A DNA stretch of 64,000 nucleotides from Verrucomicrobiota bacterium (GTDB taxonomy: Bacteria > Verrucomicrobiota > Verrucomicrobiia > Palsa-1439). Location of the stretch: assembly GCA_003152315.1 (NCBI GenBank), contig PLZV01000013.1, positions 1 to 64,000 on the forward strand. The letters run 5' to 3'. Of this stretch, positions 26,424 through 35,519 are shown piece by piece. Every line of letters starts with the position of its first letter. The first letter of the stretch is position 1. Under the pieces are notes generated by a model. That model worked only from the letters and a program-made list of their open reading frames with translations. It searched no databases and was not told the origin of the DNA. The translations under genes were made by a program, and so were the position numbers.

Positions 26424-28132
26424 TGGACGGAGGACTGGTTGCCCTTCAGCTTCTGGAGTTTTTCGGAAATCTCTTTATTAACCGGATCCAACTCGCTGGC
26501 GTGGTGCAACACCGTGAGCGCTTCCTCGGTCTTGCCGACTTTCAGGAGCACATCGGCGAGGTGGCCGCACAGGGTCGCATCGTCCTTAATTAAATCGACC
26601 GCGCGCCGCAGTTGTACCAGCGCCTCCTCGTTGCGCCCGAGTTTGAATAATACCCAGCCGAGACTGTCGATATAGGCGCCGTTATCGGGATCGAGCTTCA
26701 CGGCCTTCTGGACCAGGTCGAGCGCTTCCTGCAAATGAACGCCTTTGTCGGCCCACATGTAACCGAGATAATTGCACGCGGCGTGATCTGCCGGGTCGAG
26801 TTGCAGGCACTTTTGGAAAAACGAAACGGCCTTGTCGTAATCACCGGCGCGCTCGGATACGGCGCCGTACGAGAAGTAGAACTTGCTGCTCAGCTTGACG
26901 TCCGGGCCCGATTCCTTAGCCAGGGACTCCGCGTCGGCGAAGGAGGCCACCGCGTCGGCGTACTGTTTCCGGTCGGTTTGGATAAGACCCGTGAAATAGG
27001 GCACACGGAAATCAGCCGGATACTTTCCTTTCCAGGTGGCCAGGGTCTGCTGCGCCAGATCGACCTGCTTGGAATCCAACTGCAGGGCGGTAATGAGGGA
27101 GTAGTTTTCCGGCTGGTTGGGGTTGACGACGAGCGATTGCTGATAATTTGAAATGGCCTTTTCGTGCTGACCCAGATCCTCATAAACCTCACCAAGGTAG
27201 TTGTAGATCGCAAATTGCAGCGGCTCGCGCTTGATGATTTCCTCAAGCACCGCGGCGGCCTTCTCCTTCTGGTCGGCGCGGATGTAATTGGCCGCCAGTC
27301 GCTCGCGAATACGCGGAGTATCGGGGTTCTGGATCAGTAGCTTGGCATAGGCGTCCGCGGCCTTCTGGAACTCGCCATTGTCGGCGTAGGTGTCGGCCAG
27401 CCGTATCTCAACTTCGGTGTCGTCGGGTGTCAGGGCCCGCGCCTTCTCGTAGCATTGCTGGATCCGCTTCCGATCAATCTTCTGCGCCCACGTCGGCTTT
27501 TGCCGGGAGACTGCCGTGTAAAAGTCGCCGAGTCGCATCCAATAGCTGCCCACGTCCACCTTTTGGTGGAAGGCGCGATCAAACAGTTTGACAGCTTCGG
27601 CGGACGAATCTTTCAGGGAGTAAATGTCGAGCAACCCGCCCAGGGCATTGAGGTTGGTCGGGTCGAGCTTCAGCGTGCCCTGGAACGCCGTGATTGCTTT
27701 CTCGTTCTGATTGTCGCTGCGATAGATGTAACCCAGCCAGTAAGAGAGTTCCGCATTGTTGGGATTGGCTTTGACGGAGGACTCCAGCACACTCACCGCG
27801 TTGGTGATGTCGCGGCGGGTCGCGTAGATTTGTCCGAGGCGAATTGCCAGGGCGGCGTTCTGCGGATCGAGCTGCAGCGCCTGTTGGTAGCGGTCCAGGG
27901 CGTTGTCCATTTCGCCACGGAATTCTGCCGAGACGCCAGTGGCATATTCCGCAAGAGCCTCGGCATGTCGTGTTTGTGCCGGTGACAGGTCCGCCGCCCC
28001 GTCCAACGGCCCGGCCGCCGGACCTTTGAAGGCAGCAGGGCGCGCCATGCCCATGCTCAAGCTCGCGACGGCAGACAACACAACCGTCAGCGCAGCCGCG
28101 CGACTGCGCGCACTTGCTCTTGGGCGAAACAT
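26420..28132 (-). CDS. Exported or membrane-anchored TPR repeat protein
   Basis: 570 residues. A basic N-terminus and hydrophobic segment (ALTVVLSAVASLSMGMA) suggest export. From about residue 60 to the end the protein is TPR repeats of the 34-residue kind, for example ALDRYQQALQLDPQNAALAIRLG, ISNYQQSLVVNPNQPENYS and ALDLVQKAVKLDPDNGAYID, at least ten in all. Such arrays scaffold protein complexes, often in outer-membrane or secretion machinery. The specific partner is unknown. It overlaps the anti-sigma gene end by 4 bases. Confidence 0.85.
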   Translation of the reverse strand: MFRPRASARSRAAALTVVLSAVASLSMGMARPAAFKGPAAGPLDGAADLSPAQTRHAEALAEYATGVSAEFRGEMDNALDRYQQALQLDPQNAALAIRLGQIYATRRDITNAVSVLESSVKANPNNAELSYWLGYIYRSDNQNEKAITAFQGTLKLDPTNLNALGGLLDIYSLKDSSAEAVKLFDRAFHQKVDVGSYWMRLGDFYTAVSRQKPTWAQKIDRKRIQQCYEKARALTPDDTEVEIRLADTYADNGEFQKAADAYAKLLIQNPDTPRIRERLAANYIRADQKEKAAAVLEEIIKREPLQFAIYNYLGEVYEDLGQHEKAISNYQQSLVVNPNQPENYSLITALQLDSKQVDLAQQTLATWKGKYPADFRVPYFTGLIQTDRKQYADAVASFADAESLAKESGPDVKLSSKFYFSYGAVSERAGDYDKAVSFFQKCLQLDPADHAACNYLGYMWADKGVHLQEALDLVQKAVKLDPDNGAYIDSLGWVLFKLGRNEEALVQLRRAVDLIKDDATLCGHLADVLLKVGKTEEALTVLHHASELDPVNKEISEKLQKLKGNQSSVH

Positions 28133-28149
28133 GTCCTGAGTTGCGACTC

Positions 28150-28242
28150 CTACTTTCTCTTCTTGTGACGCATTGCCTTCAAACGCTTGCGGCGCTTGTG
28201 CTTGTTGATTTTCTGCTTGCGTCGTTTCTTCAGCGAGCCCAT
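28150..28242 (-). CDS. AURKAIP1/COX24-domain mini ribosomal protein (bS22-like)
   Basis: A 30-residue, almost entirely basic peptide: MGSLKKRRKQKINKHKRRK then RLKAMRHKKRK. The MGS(x)KKRRK(x)KxxKHKxRK layout is that of the COX24/AURKAIP1 domain, known as mitochondrial mS38 and as bS22 on mycobacterial ribosomes, where it sits near the decoding region of the small subunit. An AGGAGG ribosome site lies 6 bases before ATG 28242. It is easily missed because of its size. The 17-base distance to the TPR gene start suggests joint transcription. Confidence 0.85.
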   Translation of the reverse strand: MGSLKKRRKQKINKHKRRKRLKAMRHKKRK

Positions 28243-28285
28243 CCGGGCCTCCTTGTTGGTTGCGGCATCAGTCCTCGGGCCAAAT

Positions 28286-29176
28286 TCAGTAAATCACCTT
28301 GTTCAACGGATACTCAATGATACCCTCTGCGCCCGCGTCTTTCAACTGCGGGATGATTTCACGCACTGTTTTCTCGTCAATGATCGTCTCCACCGCCACC
28401 CAGTCCTCACGCGAAAGCGTCGAGATCGTCGGGTTGCGCAGGGATGGCAATTCCTTCAACAAAGTAGCGAGCTTCGCGCGCGGCACGTTCATTTTCAATC
28501 CAACCTTCTCCTCCGCCGCGAGTGCACCCCGCAGCATGAGCGCGATCGTCTCTATCTTCTTGCGCTTCCACTTGTCGGCCCACGCCTGCTTGTTGGCAAT
28601 GAGCTGTGGGTAACTCGAGACGATGGTCTCGACGATGCGCAGGTTGTTCGCTTTCAGCGACGAACCCGTTTCCGTCAATTCGACAATCGCATCGACCAGT
28701 TCCGGCGCCTTCACTTCGGTCGCACCCCAGGAGAATTCCACTTCCGCCGTCACGCCATTCTTCTTCAGCCAGCGCCGTGTCATCTCGACCAACTCGGTCG
28801 CGATGCGCTTGCCCTGTAAATCCTTCACTGACTTGACGGGCGAATCATTCGGCACGGCCAGCACCCAGCGCGCGGGATTTGTAGTCTGCTTGCTGTAGGC
28901 GATTTCGCAGACGACGTGCACGTCGCTATCATTCTCGGCAATCCAGTCGGCCCCCGTTAGACCGACGTCGAGGAATCCGTGTTCAACGTAACGGCTGATT
29001 TCCTGGGCGCGGATGAGTCGCAACTCCAAATCCGCGTCGTCAGTTCGCGGCACGTAGCTGCGGCTGCCGGTGGAAACTTTCCAGCCTGCCTTCGCCATCA
29101 AGGCGAGGGTTGATTCCTGCAGGCTGCCTTTCGGCAACCCGAATCGCAACACTCGTTTCGCTGTTTTCTCACTCAT
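28286..29176 (-). CDS. hisG: ATP phosphoribosyltransferase, long form
   Basis: 296 residues. Catalyses the first step of histidine synthesis, joining ATP and PRPP. The core has [18 protein letters not shown], the [10 protein letters not shown] substrate loop and the PRPP motif region [20 protein letters not shown]. The C-terminal ~75 residues ([40 protein letters not shown]) form the ACT-like regulatory domain of the hexameric, histidine-inhibited long form, so HisZ is not needed. Its start overlaps the purN stop by 4 bases. Confidence 0.94.
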   Translation of the reverse strand: MSEKTAKRVLRFGLPKGSLQESTLALMAKAGWKVSTGSRSYVPRTDDADLELRLIRAQEISRYVEHGFLDVGLTGADWIAENDSDVHVVCEIAYSKQTTNPARWVLAVPNDSPVKSVKDLQGKRIATELVEMTRRWLKKNGVTAEVEFSWGATEVKAPELVDAIVELTETGSSLKANNLRIVETIVSSYPQLIANKQAWADKWKRKKIETIALMLRGALAAEEKVGLKMNVPRAKLATLLKELPSLRNPTISTLSREDWVAVETIIDEKTVREIIPQLKDAGAEGIIEYPLNKVIY

Positions 29177-29799
29177 GATTCAATAATCCTGACCGTCCGT
29201 CCGTCGATCTTCAACTTCCCTTCTGCGAACAGGCGTATCGCCTCGGGATAAATCTCGTGCTCCACCCGTTGGATCCGCTCGTGCAACGATTCGGGCGTAT
29301 CGTCGTCGCGCACTGCCACTTCCCGCTGGAGGATGATCGGCCCCGAATCCACGCCTTCCTCCACAAAATGTACCGTGCAACCCGTGACCTTCGCGCCGCT
29401 CATTAACGCCTGCTCCCACGCGCGCAACCCGGGGAACTTGGGCAACAACGACGGATGTACGTTGAGCATCCGCCCTGCAAACGCCCCCAACAGCGGCGCC
29501 TTCACCACGCGCATGTAACCCGCCAGCGCAACCAATTGCACCCCGGCATCGCGCAGCATCCGCGCCGCCTGTTCTTCCAACTCCGGTTCCAACTTCGTCT
29601 TGAACCGGCTCGGCCCGATAAAACGCGCTTCGATTCCGCGCCTCTGCGCCCGCTCCTGAATAAACGCGTCGGCGACATCCGTCAATACCAACACCACCTG
29701 CCCGGGAATCCTCCCGCGCGCGCACGCCTCGAAAATCGCTTCGCCGTTGGAGCCATTGCCCGAGCCGAGCACCCCGATGCGGAAATCGCCACCTCTCAC
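29173..29799 (-). CDS. purN: Phosphoribosylglycinamide formyltransferase
   Basis: 208 residues. Transfers a formyl group from 10-formyl-THF to GAR in purine synthesis. Catalytic residues are in place: N113 and H115 in [12 protein letters not shown] and D151 in [10 protein letters not shown]; the GAR-binding GSGNGSN loop is near residue 12. The start is GTG 29799, giving [12 protein letters not shown]. Coupling to hisG fits the metabolic link between the two pathways through AICAR and PRPP. Confidence 0.93.
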   Translation of the reverse strand: MRGGDFRIGVLGSGNGSNGEAIFEACARGRIPGQVVLVLTDVADAFIQERAQRRGIEARFIGPSRFKTKLEPELEEQAARMLRDAGVQLVALAGYMRVVKAPLLGAFAGRMLNVHPSLLPKFPGLRAWEQALMSGAKVTGCTVHFVEEGVDSGPIILQREVAVRDDDTPESLHERIQRVEHEIYPEAIRLFAEGKLKIDGRTVRIIES

Positions 29800-29886
29800 A
29801 CAAAGTTTCTAATCGAACCCCCCGGAAAACACAAGCGCCGATGCGGAGCGCGCATTGGCGGGGAGACAGCGGAATCTGCTGGCTTG

Positions 29887-30231
29887 CTAGTGGTGCCCAA
29901 AACTGGTCCCGAACCCGAAGGAGAAGCTGGAGCGAGGCTCCGCGTCCCGGCGGCGTTGCTCGGCCGCGGCGGCGCGCGCGTAGGTGTCGAGCATGAAACT
30001 GACGAGTCGGTCGGAAAGGCCTTCGTTGCGCAAACGAACCACGTCCTCGGAGGAAAGGCGGAAGACGGTGCGGGTCTCATCGATGCGACGCATGATCTCG
30101 TCGTCGGGTACGCTCACCTTGACCATCGAAATGACGTCAGACTGGGTGAGCGGAGGGGGAGGCGCCGGCTTGTGGGTGGCGCAACCCATCACGAAGAGCA
30201 GAAGTAGAGTCACATAGAACATGCGTGCCAT
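29887..30231 (-). CDS. Small lipoprotein of unknown function
   Basis: 114 residues. The N-terminus MARMFYVTLLLLFVMGC ends in a lipobox (VMGC, C17). A proline run (KPAPPPPLTQSD) follows, then a helical segment (VISMVKVSVPDDEIMRRI; LSSEDVVRLRNEGLSDRLV) that recurs in Verrucomicrobiota and resembles a short helix-turn-helix-like module often found in envelope proteins. The tail is Gly/Phe-rich (FSFGFGTSFGHH). An ATG at 30279 exists upstream but would bury the signal peptide. Function unknown. Confidence 0.75.
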   Translation of the reverse strand: MARMFYVTLLLLFVMGCATHKPAPPPPLTQSDVISMVKVSVPDDEIMRRIDETRTVFRLSSEDVVRLRNEGLSDRLVSFMLDTYARAAAAEQRRRDAEPRSSFSFGFGTSFGHH

Positions 30232-30295
30232 GGTGCTGCCAACATAACGGATATCCCGGTGATTGCAAATTACGACCACGTGCTGTTAGCGGCGC

Positions 30296-30688
30296 CTACT
30301 TGGCCTTCACGTTCACCGTGCCGGTCTGGGTGAACGAATACTGAGGAGTTTTGAAGCGGGAGCAGTTGACGTCGTAGCGGATTTGAACGCTGCCGTCTTC
30401 CAGCGCGGCGAAAGTGACGTCGTTGAAGTCGGTCGGATCAAACGGCAGGCGGTTACCGAAGGGAAATCCTGCCAGCTCAGTAAGCGTCTGTGGCCAGTGA
30501 CCAACCGATGTCTGGAACGCCATCGTGGCCATGACGAGTTGTTTGACTTTGGCGCGGGCGAAGTCAACCACGACCGCATTGGTGCGCTTGTAGTCGTTGA
30601 CGGCGGAGCGGTACGCCTTTTCGCGGGGCGACGCGCAAGCGATGAGGTTCAGAGCCAGCAGACCGACGAGTACCAGCCGCGCACGCAC
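30296..30688 (-). CDS. Small lipoprotein, hypothetical
   Basis: 130 residues. MRARLVLVGLLALNLIAC is a lipoprotein signal with lipobox LIAC (C18). The mature part has a helix (FARAKVKQLVMATMAFQTSVG) and a beta-rich end (SVQIRYDVNCSRFKTPQYSF). WPQTLTEL resembles the short segment seen in pilin-like proteins after their helix, but the prepilin start is absent. GTG 30688 is the only start in range. It lies next to the RfaE2-type gene with little spacing. No firm family. Confidence 0.65.
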   Translation of the reverse strand: MRARLVLVGLLALNLIACASPREKAYRSAVNDYKRTNAVVVDFARAKVKQLVMATMAFQTSVGHWPQTLTELAGFPFGNRLPFDPTDFNDVTFAALEDGSVQIRYDVNCSRFKTPQYSFTQTGTVNVKAK

Positions 30689-30689
30689 G

Positions 30690-31187
30690 TTAACACCCGG
30701 CTCTACGAATTTTTGCGATCAGCCGCGTGGTCGAAAAACCCTTTACGAACGGCAGGATGCGAACCTTGGAACCAATCGCGGTGAGCACGGCACGTTCGCG
30801 CGCATCCAAGGTCTCGGGCCGGTAATCGCCACCCTTGACGTATATGTCGGGTTGGACGGTTCCCAGAAAGCGGTGAGCGCGTCTTTCGGGGAAAATGACC
30901 ACGGCATCGACGCAGGCCAGGGCGGCGAGGACCTTGGCGCGCTGCTGTTGCGGGACGAGCGGTCGACCGGGGCCCTTGAGTTGGCGAACCGATTTGTCGC
31001 CATTGAGCCCGACGATGAGGACATGCCCGAGGTTCCTGGCACGTTGGAGATAGCTGACGTGGCCGAAGTGCAGCAGATCGAAACACCCGTTCGTGGCGAC
31101 AATCTTCCGGCCGCGACGGCGCGCCGCGGCGGCCCAACGAGCCACTTGGGGCAAAGTTAAGACTTTGGGGGGAGGTGCTTTAGGCAT
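30690..31187 (-). CDS. rfaE2: D-glycero-beta-D-manno-heptose 1-phosphate adenylyltransferase-like
   Basis: 165 residues of the cytidylyltransferase fold. The nucleotide-binding HxGH motif is H40-F-G-H43 in ATNGCFDLLHFGHV; VKGGDYRPETL is typical of RfaE domain II (HldE C-terminal half). The enzyme activates heptose-phosphate with ATP for LPS inner-core synthesis, which fits the lipid A genes just upstream. It stands alone, without the kinase domain of HldE. ATG 31187 is preferred to the longer frame starting 31268. A glycerol-phosphate cytidylyltransferase-like role is a less likely alternative. Confidence 0.85.
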   Translation of the reverse strand: MPKAPPPKVLTLPQVARWAAAARRRGRKIVATNGCFDLLHFGHVSYLQRARNLGHVLIVGLNGDKSVRQLKGPGRPLVPQQQRAKVLAALACVDAVVIFPERRAHRFLGTVQPDIYVKGGDYRPETLDARERAVLTAIGSKVRILPFVKGFSTTRLIAKIRRAGC

Positions 31188-31339
31188 TGGTTTTTGGGCT
31201 TGATTCCGTGTTGCGCTCTGACATGATGACGCCGTGTGAGAATGGCTCACCCGAAGAAGGTCGGTCAAGGGTGATTTTTAGCGGGCCACTGTGGATGCCG
31301 AGAGCAGCGGCCTTTGCTCCAGGGGTCAACTAGGAGGTT

Positions 31340-32857
31340 ATGGCGGTACTGCATTTGGTTGGAACAATATTCTATTTTGCGATGCTGGTGTGTCTTTCGT
31401 GTTACGGAATTCATCGCTATTGGATGATTTTCCTTTACCTCCGCCATCGTCGGGAAGTGCCGCAACCGGCCGGCCAGTTGCCCGAACTGCCGAAAGTGAC
31501 CGTGCAGTTGCCGTTGTATAACGAAATGTACGTCGCTGACCGGTTGCTCGACGCGGTCGCGGCGCTGGATTACCCGCAGAACAAGATCGAGGTGCAGGTG
31601 CTCGACGACTCGACGGACGAAACGACCGGCATCGTTGCCCGCAAAGTTGCGCAACTACGCGAGCGCGGCTTTGAAGTTTACCACATCCATCGCACGAATC
31701 GCCTCGGCTACAAAGCCGGTGCGCTCGAAAACGGCTTGCATCAGGCCAGCGGCGAGTTCATTGCGATTTTCGACGCCGACTTTGTCCCGCAGCCCGACCT
31801 GTTCCAAAAGACGATCCATTACTTTTCCGATCCGAACATCGGCATGGTCCAGACACGTTGGGGGCACCTCAACGAGCAGTACTCGTTGCTGACCAAAATC
31901 CAGTCGATGCTGTTGGACGGTCATTTTCTCATCGAGCAGACCGCGCGCGCCCGCTCGGGCCGGTTCTTCAACTTCAACGGCACGGCCGGCATCTGGCGGC
32001 GGACTTGCATCCAAACCGCAGGAGGCTGGCAACACGACACCCTCGCCGAAGATCTCGATCTTAGTTACCGCGCGCAGATCAAGGGTTGGCGGTTCTTGTT
32101 CCTGCCGGAAATCGTGACGCCCGCGGAATTGCCCATTGAAATGAATGCGTTCAAGTCGCAACAGCACCGCTGGGCAAAAGGCTCGATCCAGACGAGCAAG
32201 AAAGTGCTGCCGCTGCTCTGGAACAGCGATTTGCCATTCAAGATCAAGTTCGAAGGCACCGTGCATCTTACGAGCAATTACGGCTACCTCGCGTTGTTGG
32301 TGCTTTGCCTCTGTTTTCATTCTTCAGCCGCCGCCGGAACAAATCACGCGACGGGCGGAAATCCGTGGACCAAGCTGCTGCTCGTGGACGTGCCGTTGTT
32401 CATTGCCGGGTCGTTGTCGATCAGCGCATTTTATTTTTGCGCGCAACGCGATCTGCACGCGCAATGGTGGAAGCGGCTGGTGTACCTGCCTGTGTTGATG
32501 GCCGTGGGCGTTGGCCTCTCCGTCAACAACGCGCGCGCGGTGCTCGAAGCGATGTTTAACCATCGCAGCGAGTTCATTCGCACGCCGAAGTACGGTACCG
32601 CACGCGCCGCGGGGAGTCGGTCCCGCAGCAAGTATCAGGCATTGCGTGGATTGGTCCCGTACATCGAGTTGGCCTTTGGTATCTACTTCACGTGGCTGGT
32701 CGTGCAGGCGATCGACACCAATCAATGGATGTTTCTTCCCTTCGTGGTGGTGTTCCAGGCGGGATTTCTCTATGTCGGCCTCATGTCGCTCCTGCAAACC
32801 ACCGTGCGGGCCATGTGGCAAGTGGAAGAGCCGGAACTGGCCGTCGCTGGGGCGTAA
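31340..32857 (+). CDS. Membrane-bound family 2 glycosyltransferase (cellulose synthase-like)
   Basis: 505 residues. An N-terminal membrane segment is followed by a GT-A catalytic domain with the processive-type D, DxD, ED, QxxRW set: D89-D90 in VLDDSTDE, DAD at 145-147, ED at 237-238 in LAEDLDLSY and QQHRW at 274-278. About four C-terminal spans follow (LALLVLCLCFHSSAAA; LFIAGSLSISAFYFC; LVYLPVLMAVGVGLSV; FGIYFTWLVVQAI). It could polymerise or transfer a sugar for surface glycans. AGGAGG is only 2 bases from ATG 31340, an unusually tight spacing. The gene opens the lipid A block. Confidence 0.9.
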   Translation: MAVLHLVGTIFYFAMLVCLSCYGIHRYWMIFLYLRHRREVPQPAGQLPELPKVTVQLPLYNEMYVADRLLDAVAALDYPQNKIEVQVLDDSTDETTGIVARKVAQLRERGFEVYHIHRTNRLGYKAGALENGLHQASGEFIAIFDADFVPQPDLFQKTIHYFSDPNIGMVQTRWGHLNEQYSLLTKIQSMLLDGHFLIEQTARARSGRFFNFNGTAGIWRRTCIQTAGGWQHDTLAEDLDLSYRAQIKGWRFLFLPEIVTPAELPIEMNAFKSQQHRWAKGSIQTSKKVLPLLWNSDLPFKIKFEGTVHLTSNYGYLALLVLCLCFHSSAAAGTNHATGGNPWTKLLLVDVPLFIAGSLSISAFYFCAQRDLHAQWWKRLVYLPVLMAVGVGLSVNNARAVLEAMFNHRSEFIRTPKYGTARAAGSRSRSKYQALRGLVPYIELAFGIYFTWLVVQAIDTNQWMFLPFVVVFQAGFLYVGLMSLLQTTVRAMWQVEEPELAVAGA

Positions 32858-32881
32858 CCGGCTCTGACTCGGGTAGCCTTT

Positions 32882-33613
32882 ATGCCAAACTCACTGGCGC
32901 TGCAACTCTATAGCCTGCGCCATGAGACTGCCGCCAACGCGGAAAGCGTCGTGCGCAGCGTGCCGTCGCTGGGATTTGATGGCGTTGAAACCGCCGGCGC
33001 CTACGGTTGGTCAACCGACCAGTGGAAGAACATTCTCGCCGAAACGAAACTCCAGATCATTGCCGCGCACATCGGTTTGGAGATGCTCGAAAAGGAATGG
33101 GACGCACAGACGAAGTTCCAGCGCGCCATCGGCAACCATAGGCTCGTTGTCCCTTCGCTTCCCAAGAACTTGCAGACGGTGGAAGGCTTCTCGGAAGCGG
33201 CTCGGCGATTGAACGCTCTCGGCGACCGCGCCAAATCCGAGGGGTTCGCGTTGCTCTACCACAATCACGCCTACGAATTCATGCCGGTCACAGACGGTCG
33301 TTGCGGCATGGACATTCTGCTCGCAGAAACTGACCCGCAACTTCTCGGTCTTGAAGTGGACACGTATTGGGTCGAGCGGGGCGGACGCAATAGTCGTGAA
33401 TTCATCCAGCAAAACGTGTCGCGCGTCGGTTTGCTCCACGCCAAGGAGTTTTGCCGTGACGGACGCGATGTGCCGGCGGGACAGGGTGACGTGGATTGGA
33501 AAGTCATCGTTCCGCTCCTACGAAGCCGCGATTGTCCGATCATCGTCGAGTATGAAGCGGCCAACGCGGTGGAAGCGGTCGCCGCCAGCGCGCGGTATTT
33601 ACGGAAACTCTAA
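32882..33613 (+). CDS. Sugar phosphate isomerase/epimerase-like TIM-barrel protein
   Basis: 243 residues of the AP endonuclease 2/xylose-isomerase-like superfamily. Metal-binding and barrel motifs visible: GFDGVETAG near the second strand, LLYHNHAYEF, GLEVDTYWV, LLHAKEF and IIVEYEAAN. Such proteins isomerise or epimerise sugars, inositols or hydroxypyruvate. The substrate cannot be assigned. It lies between the glycosyltransferase and lpxI on the same strand, but with 24 and 65 base gaps, so operon membership is plausible rather than certain. Confidence 0.85.
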   Translation: MPNSLALQLYSLRHETAANAESVVRSVPSLGFDGVETAGAYGWSTDQWKNILAETKLQIIAAHIGLEMLEKEWDAQTKFQRAIGNHRLVVPSLPKNLQTVEGFSEAARRLNALGDRAKSEGFALLYHNHAYEFMPVTDGRCGMDILLAETDPQLLGLEVDTYWVERGGRNSREFIQQNVSRVGLLHAKEFCRDGRDVPAGQGDVDWKVIVPLLRSRDCPIIVEYEAANAVEAVAASARYLRKL

Positions 33614-33678
33614 CCTGCGATCCGGGTGAATGTTTCCTTGCCATCGGCTTGCGAAGCGGCAAGAATCTGCGCACACGG

Positions 33679-34497
33679 ATGGAGCCACTCGGCATTATTG
33701 CAGGAAACGGCGATTTTCCCCTGATCTTGGCCCGCTCGGCGCGTCAGCTTGGCAGCGGACGGACCGTCGCGGCGGCGTTTGAGGGGGAAACGAAGACGGA
33801 AATCGACGGCGCGGCTGACGAGGTTGAATGGATCAAGCTCGGTCAACTCAACAAGCTGATCGAAGTGTTCACCTCGCGCGGCGTGAAGCGCGCCGTGATG
33901 GCCGGTGGCATCACGCCTTCCAATCTTTTCAAGAACCTGCGCCTCGATCTCCGGATGACGACTGTCGCCTTGCGCCTCAAGGAGCGCAATGCCGAGACCA
34001 TCTTCGGCGCGATTGCCGCGGAGATGGCGAAGGACGGCGTCGAACTCATCGACCCGCGTCCGTTTCTCGGCGACTCCATTCCGAAGCCCGGTGCGCTAAC
34101 CCGTCGGAAGCCGGACAAGGAACAGCAGGAAGACATCGAATTTGGACTGAAGATCGGCAAGGAGGTCAGCGCGCTCGATATCGGCCAGACGGTTGTCGTC
34201 AAGAAGGGCACGGTGCTGGCGGTGGAAGGTTTTGAGGGCACGGACGAATGTATTCGCCGCGGCGGCGCGTTGGCGGGCGAGAAGGGCGGCGCGGTGGTCG
34301 TGAAGGTCAGCAAACCGAAGCAGGATTTTCGGTTCGATATCCCGTGCATCGGGGAAAAGACGATCGAGTCGTGCCGGGTGGGAAAGATTTCCGTGTTCGC
34401 GATGGAAGCGGGACGGAGCCTGCTGCTCGACAAGGACAAGTTACTGAAGGCCGCGAATGAAATTGGACTGAGCCTGGTGGCGGTGCCCTCGGCATGA
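33679..34497 (+). CDS. lpxI: UDP-2,3-diacylglucosamine pyrophosphatase LpxI
   Basis: 272 residues. Hydrolyses UDP-diacylglucosamine to lipid X and UMP, replacing LpxH in many Gram-negative groups. The N-terminal domain begins LGIIAGNGDFPLILARSARQ; the C-terminal catalytic domain carries EGTDECIRRGGALAGEKGG, with the family aspartate, followed by VKVSKPKQDFRFDIPCIGEK. ATG 33679 is preferred to the upstream in-frame start at 33649, which lies before the conserved N-terminus. Its stop overlaps the oxidoreductase ATG by 4 bases. Confidence 0.92.
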   Translation: MEPLGIIAGNGDFPLILARSARQLGSGRTVAAAFEGETKTEIDGAADEVEWIKLGQLNKLIEVFTSRGVKRAVMAGGITPSNLFKNLRLDLRMTTVALRLKERNAETIFGAIAAEMAKDGVELIDPRPFLGDSIPKPGALTRRKPDKEQQEDIEFGLKIGKEVSALDIGQTVVVKKGTVLAVEGFEGTDECIRRGGALAGEKGGAVVVKVSKPKQDFRFDIPCIGEKTIESCRVGKISVFAMEAGRSLLLDKDKLLKAANEIGLSLVAVPSA

Positions 34498-35519
34498 GCG
34501 ACATTCTCAAAGTTGGCGTGGTCGGAGTCGGGCATCTCGGCTCGCAGCACGCGCGCATTTATTCCGAGCTTGCCAAGCGCTCCTACGGCCAAGTTTCTTT
34601 CGTTGGTGTGTTTGATACCGACAACATTCGCCTGCGCGCGCTGACGGAAAAAGTCGGCGGCGGCGCGTTCGAGAGCGCGGTGGAGTTGGCGAACTTTGCG
34701 GATGCCGTCAGCGTGGCCACGCCCACGGAGACGCATTACAAAGTCGCGCGCGTTTTTCTGGAGCGCGGCAAGCATGTGCTCGTGGAGAAGCCGATCACCG
34801 ACAGCCTCAGTGAAGCCGAGGAACTGGTCGCGCTCGCGCGGAAGAATAAGTGCGTATTCCAGGTTGGCCACGTCGAGCGCTTCAACCCGGTTATGCGCTA
34901 CTTGAATGAAGTGCTGGAAGAGGCGCGCTTCATTGAAGTGCACCGCCTCTCGCCGTATCCGGGCCGCTCGACGGATATCGGGGTGGTCCTCGATCTAATG
35001 ATTCACGATCTCGATGTGGTGTTGTCGCTGGTGAAATCGCCGCTGGTGTCCGTCGATGCGGTCGGCATCCCCGTGCTCAGCGAGAGCGAAGATATTGCCA
35101 ATGTGCGGTTAAAGTTCGCCAACGGCTGCGTGGCCAACATCACGGCCAGCCGCGTGTCGGCGGAAAAGATGCGGAAGATTCGGGTGTTTGGGCGCACCTC
35201 GCACGGTGCCGCCTACGTGTCGCTCGACTACATGAAGCAGGAGGGCGAGAGTTATCGGGTCGCCGCCGAAGACGCGCAGGAGTCCGGTTTACTGAAGAAA
35301 CTGCTGGCGGGCAAACACGCGAGCATTGTCAGCGAATTCGGCGGCAGAAAGATTGTCCGCGAACCGGTCCCCATCGAACGCGACGAGCCGCTCAAACTGG
35401 AATTGCAGCATTTCCTCGACTCGATCCGCTTCCACCGCGACCCGCTGGTCACCGGCGAAGCGGCCAAGCAGGCGCTGGAAGTCGCCATGGAGATCACCGA
35501 GCAGGTGCGGCGGCAGTGA
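34494..35519 (+). CDS. Gfo/Idh/MocA-family oxidoreductase in the lipid A cluster
   Basis: 341 residues. The N-terminal Rossmann fold begins KVGVVGVGHLGSQHARIY; the EKP cofactor motif is VEKPITDSLSEAEEL, and the family histidine region is GHVERFNPVMRYL and LMIHDLDVVL. These NAD(P)-dependent enzymes act on sugars or nucleotide sugars. Overlap with lpxI and lpxB on both sides means it is translated together with lipid A enzymes. A nucleotide-sugar step, such as 3-oxidation of a UDP-GlcNAc derivative (GnnA-like), is a guess; no GnnB aminotransferase is seen nearby. Confidence 0.85.
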   Translation: MSDILKVGVVGVGHLGSQHARIYSELAKRSYGQVSFVGVFDTDNIRLRALTEKVGGGAFESAVELANFADAVSVATPTETHYKVARVFLERGKHVLVEKPITDSLSEAEELVALARKNKCVFQVGHVERFNPVMRYLNEVLEEARFIEVHRLSPYPGRSTDIGVVLDLMIHDLDVVLSLVKSPLVSVDAVGIPVLSESEDIANVRLKFANGCVANITASRVSAEKMRKIRVFGRTSHGAAYVSLDYMKQEGESYRVAAEDAQESGLLKKLLAGKHASIVSEFGGRKIVREPVPIERDEPLKLELQHFLDSIRFHRDPLVTGEAAKQALEVAMEITEQVRRQ

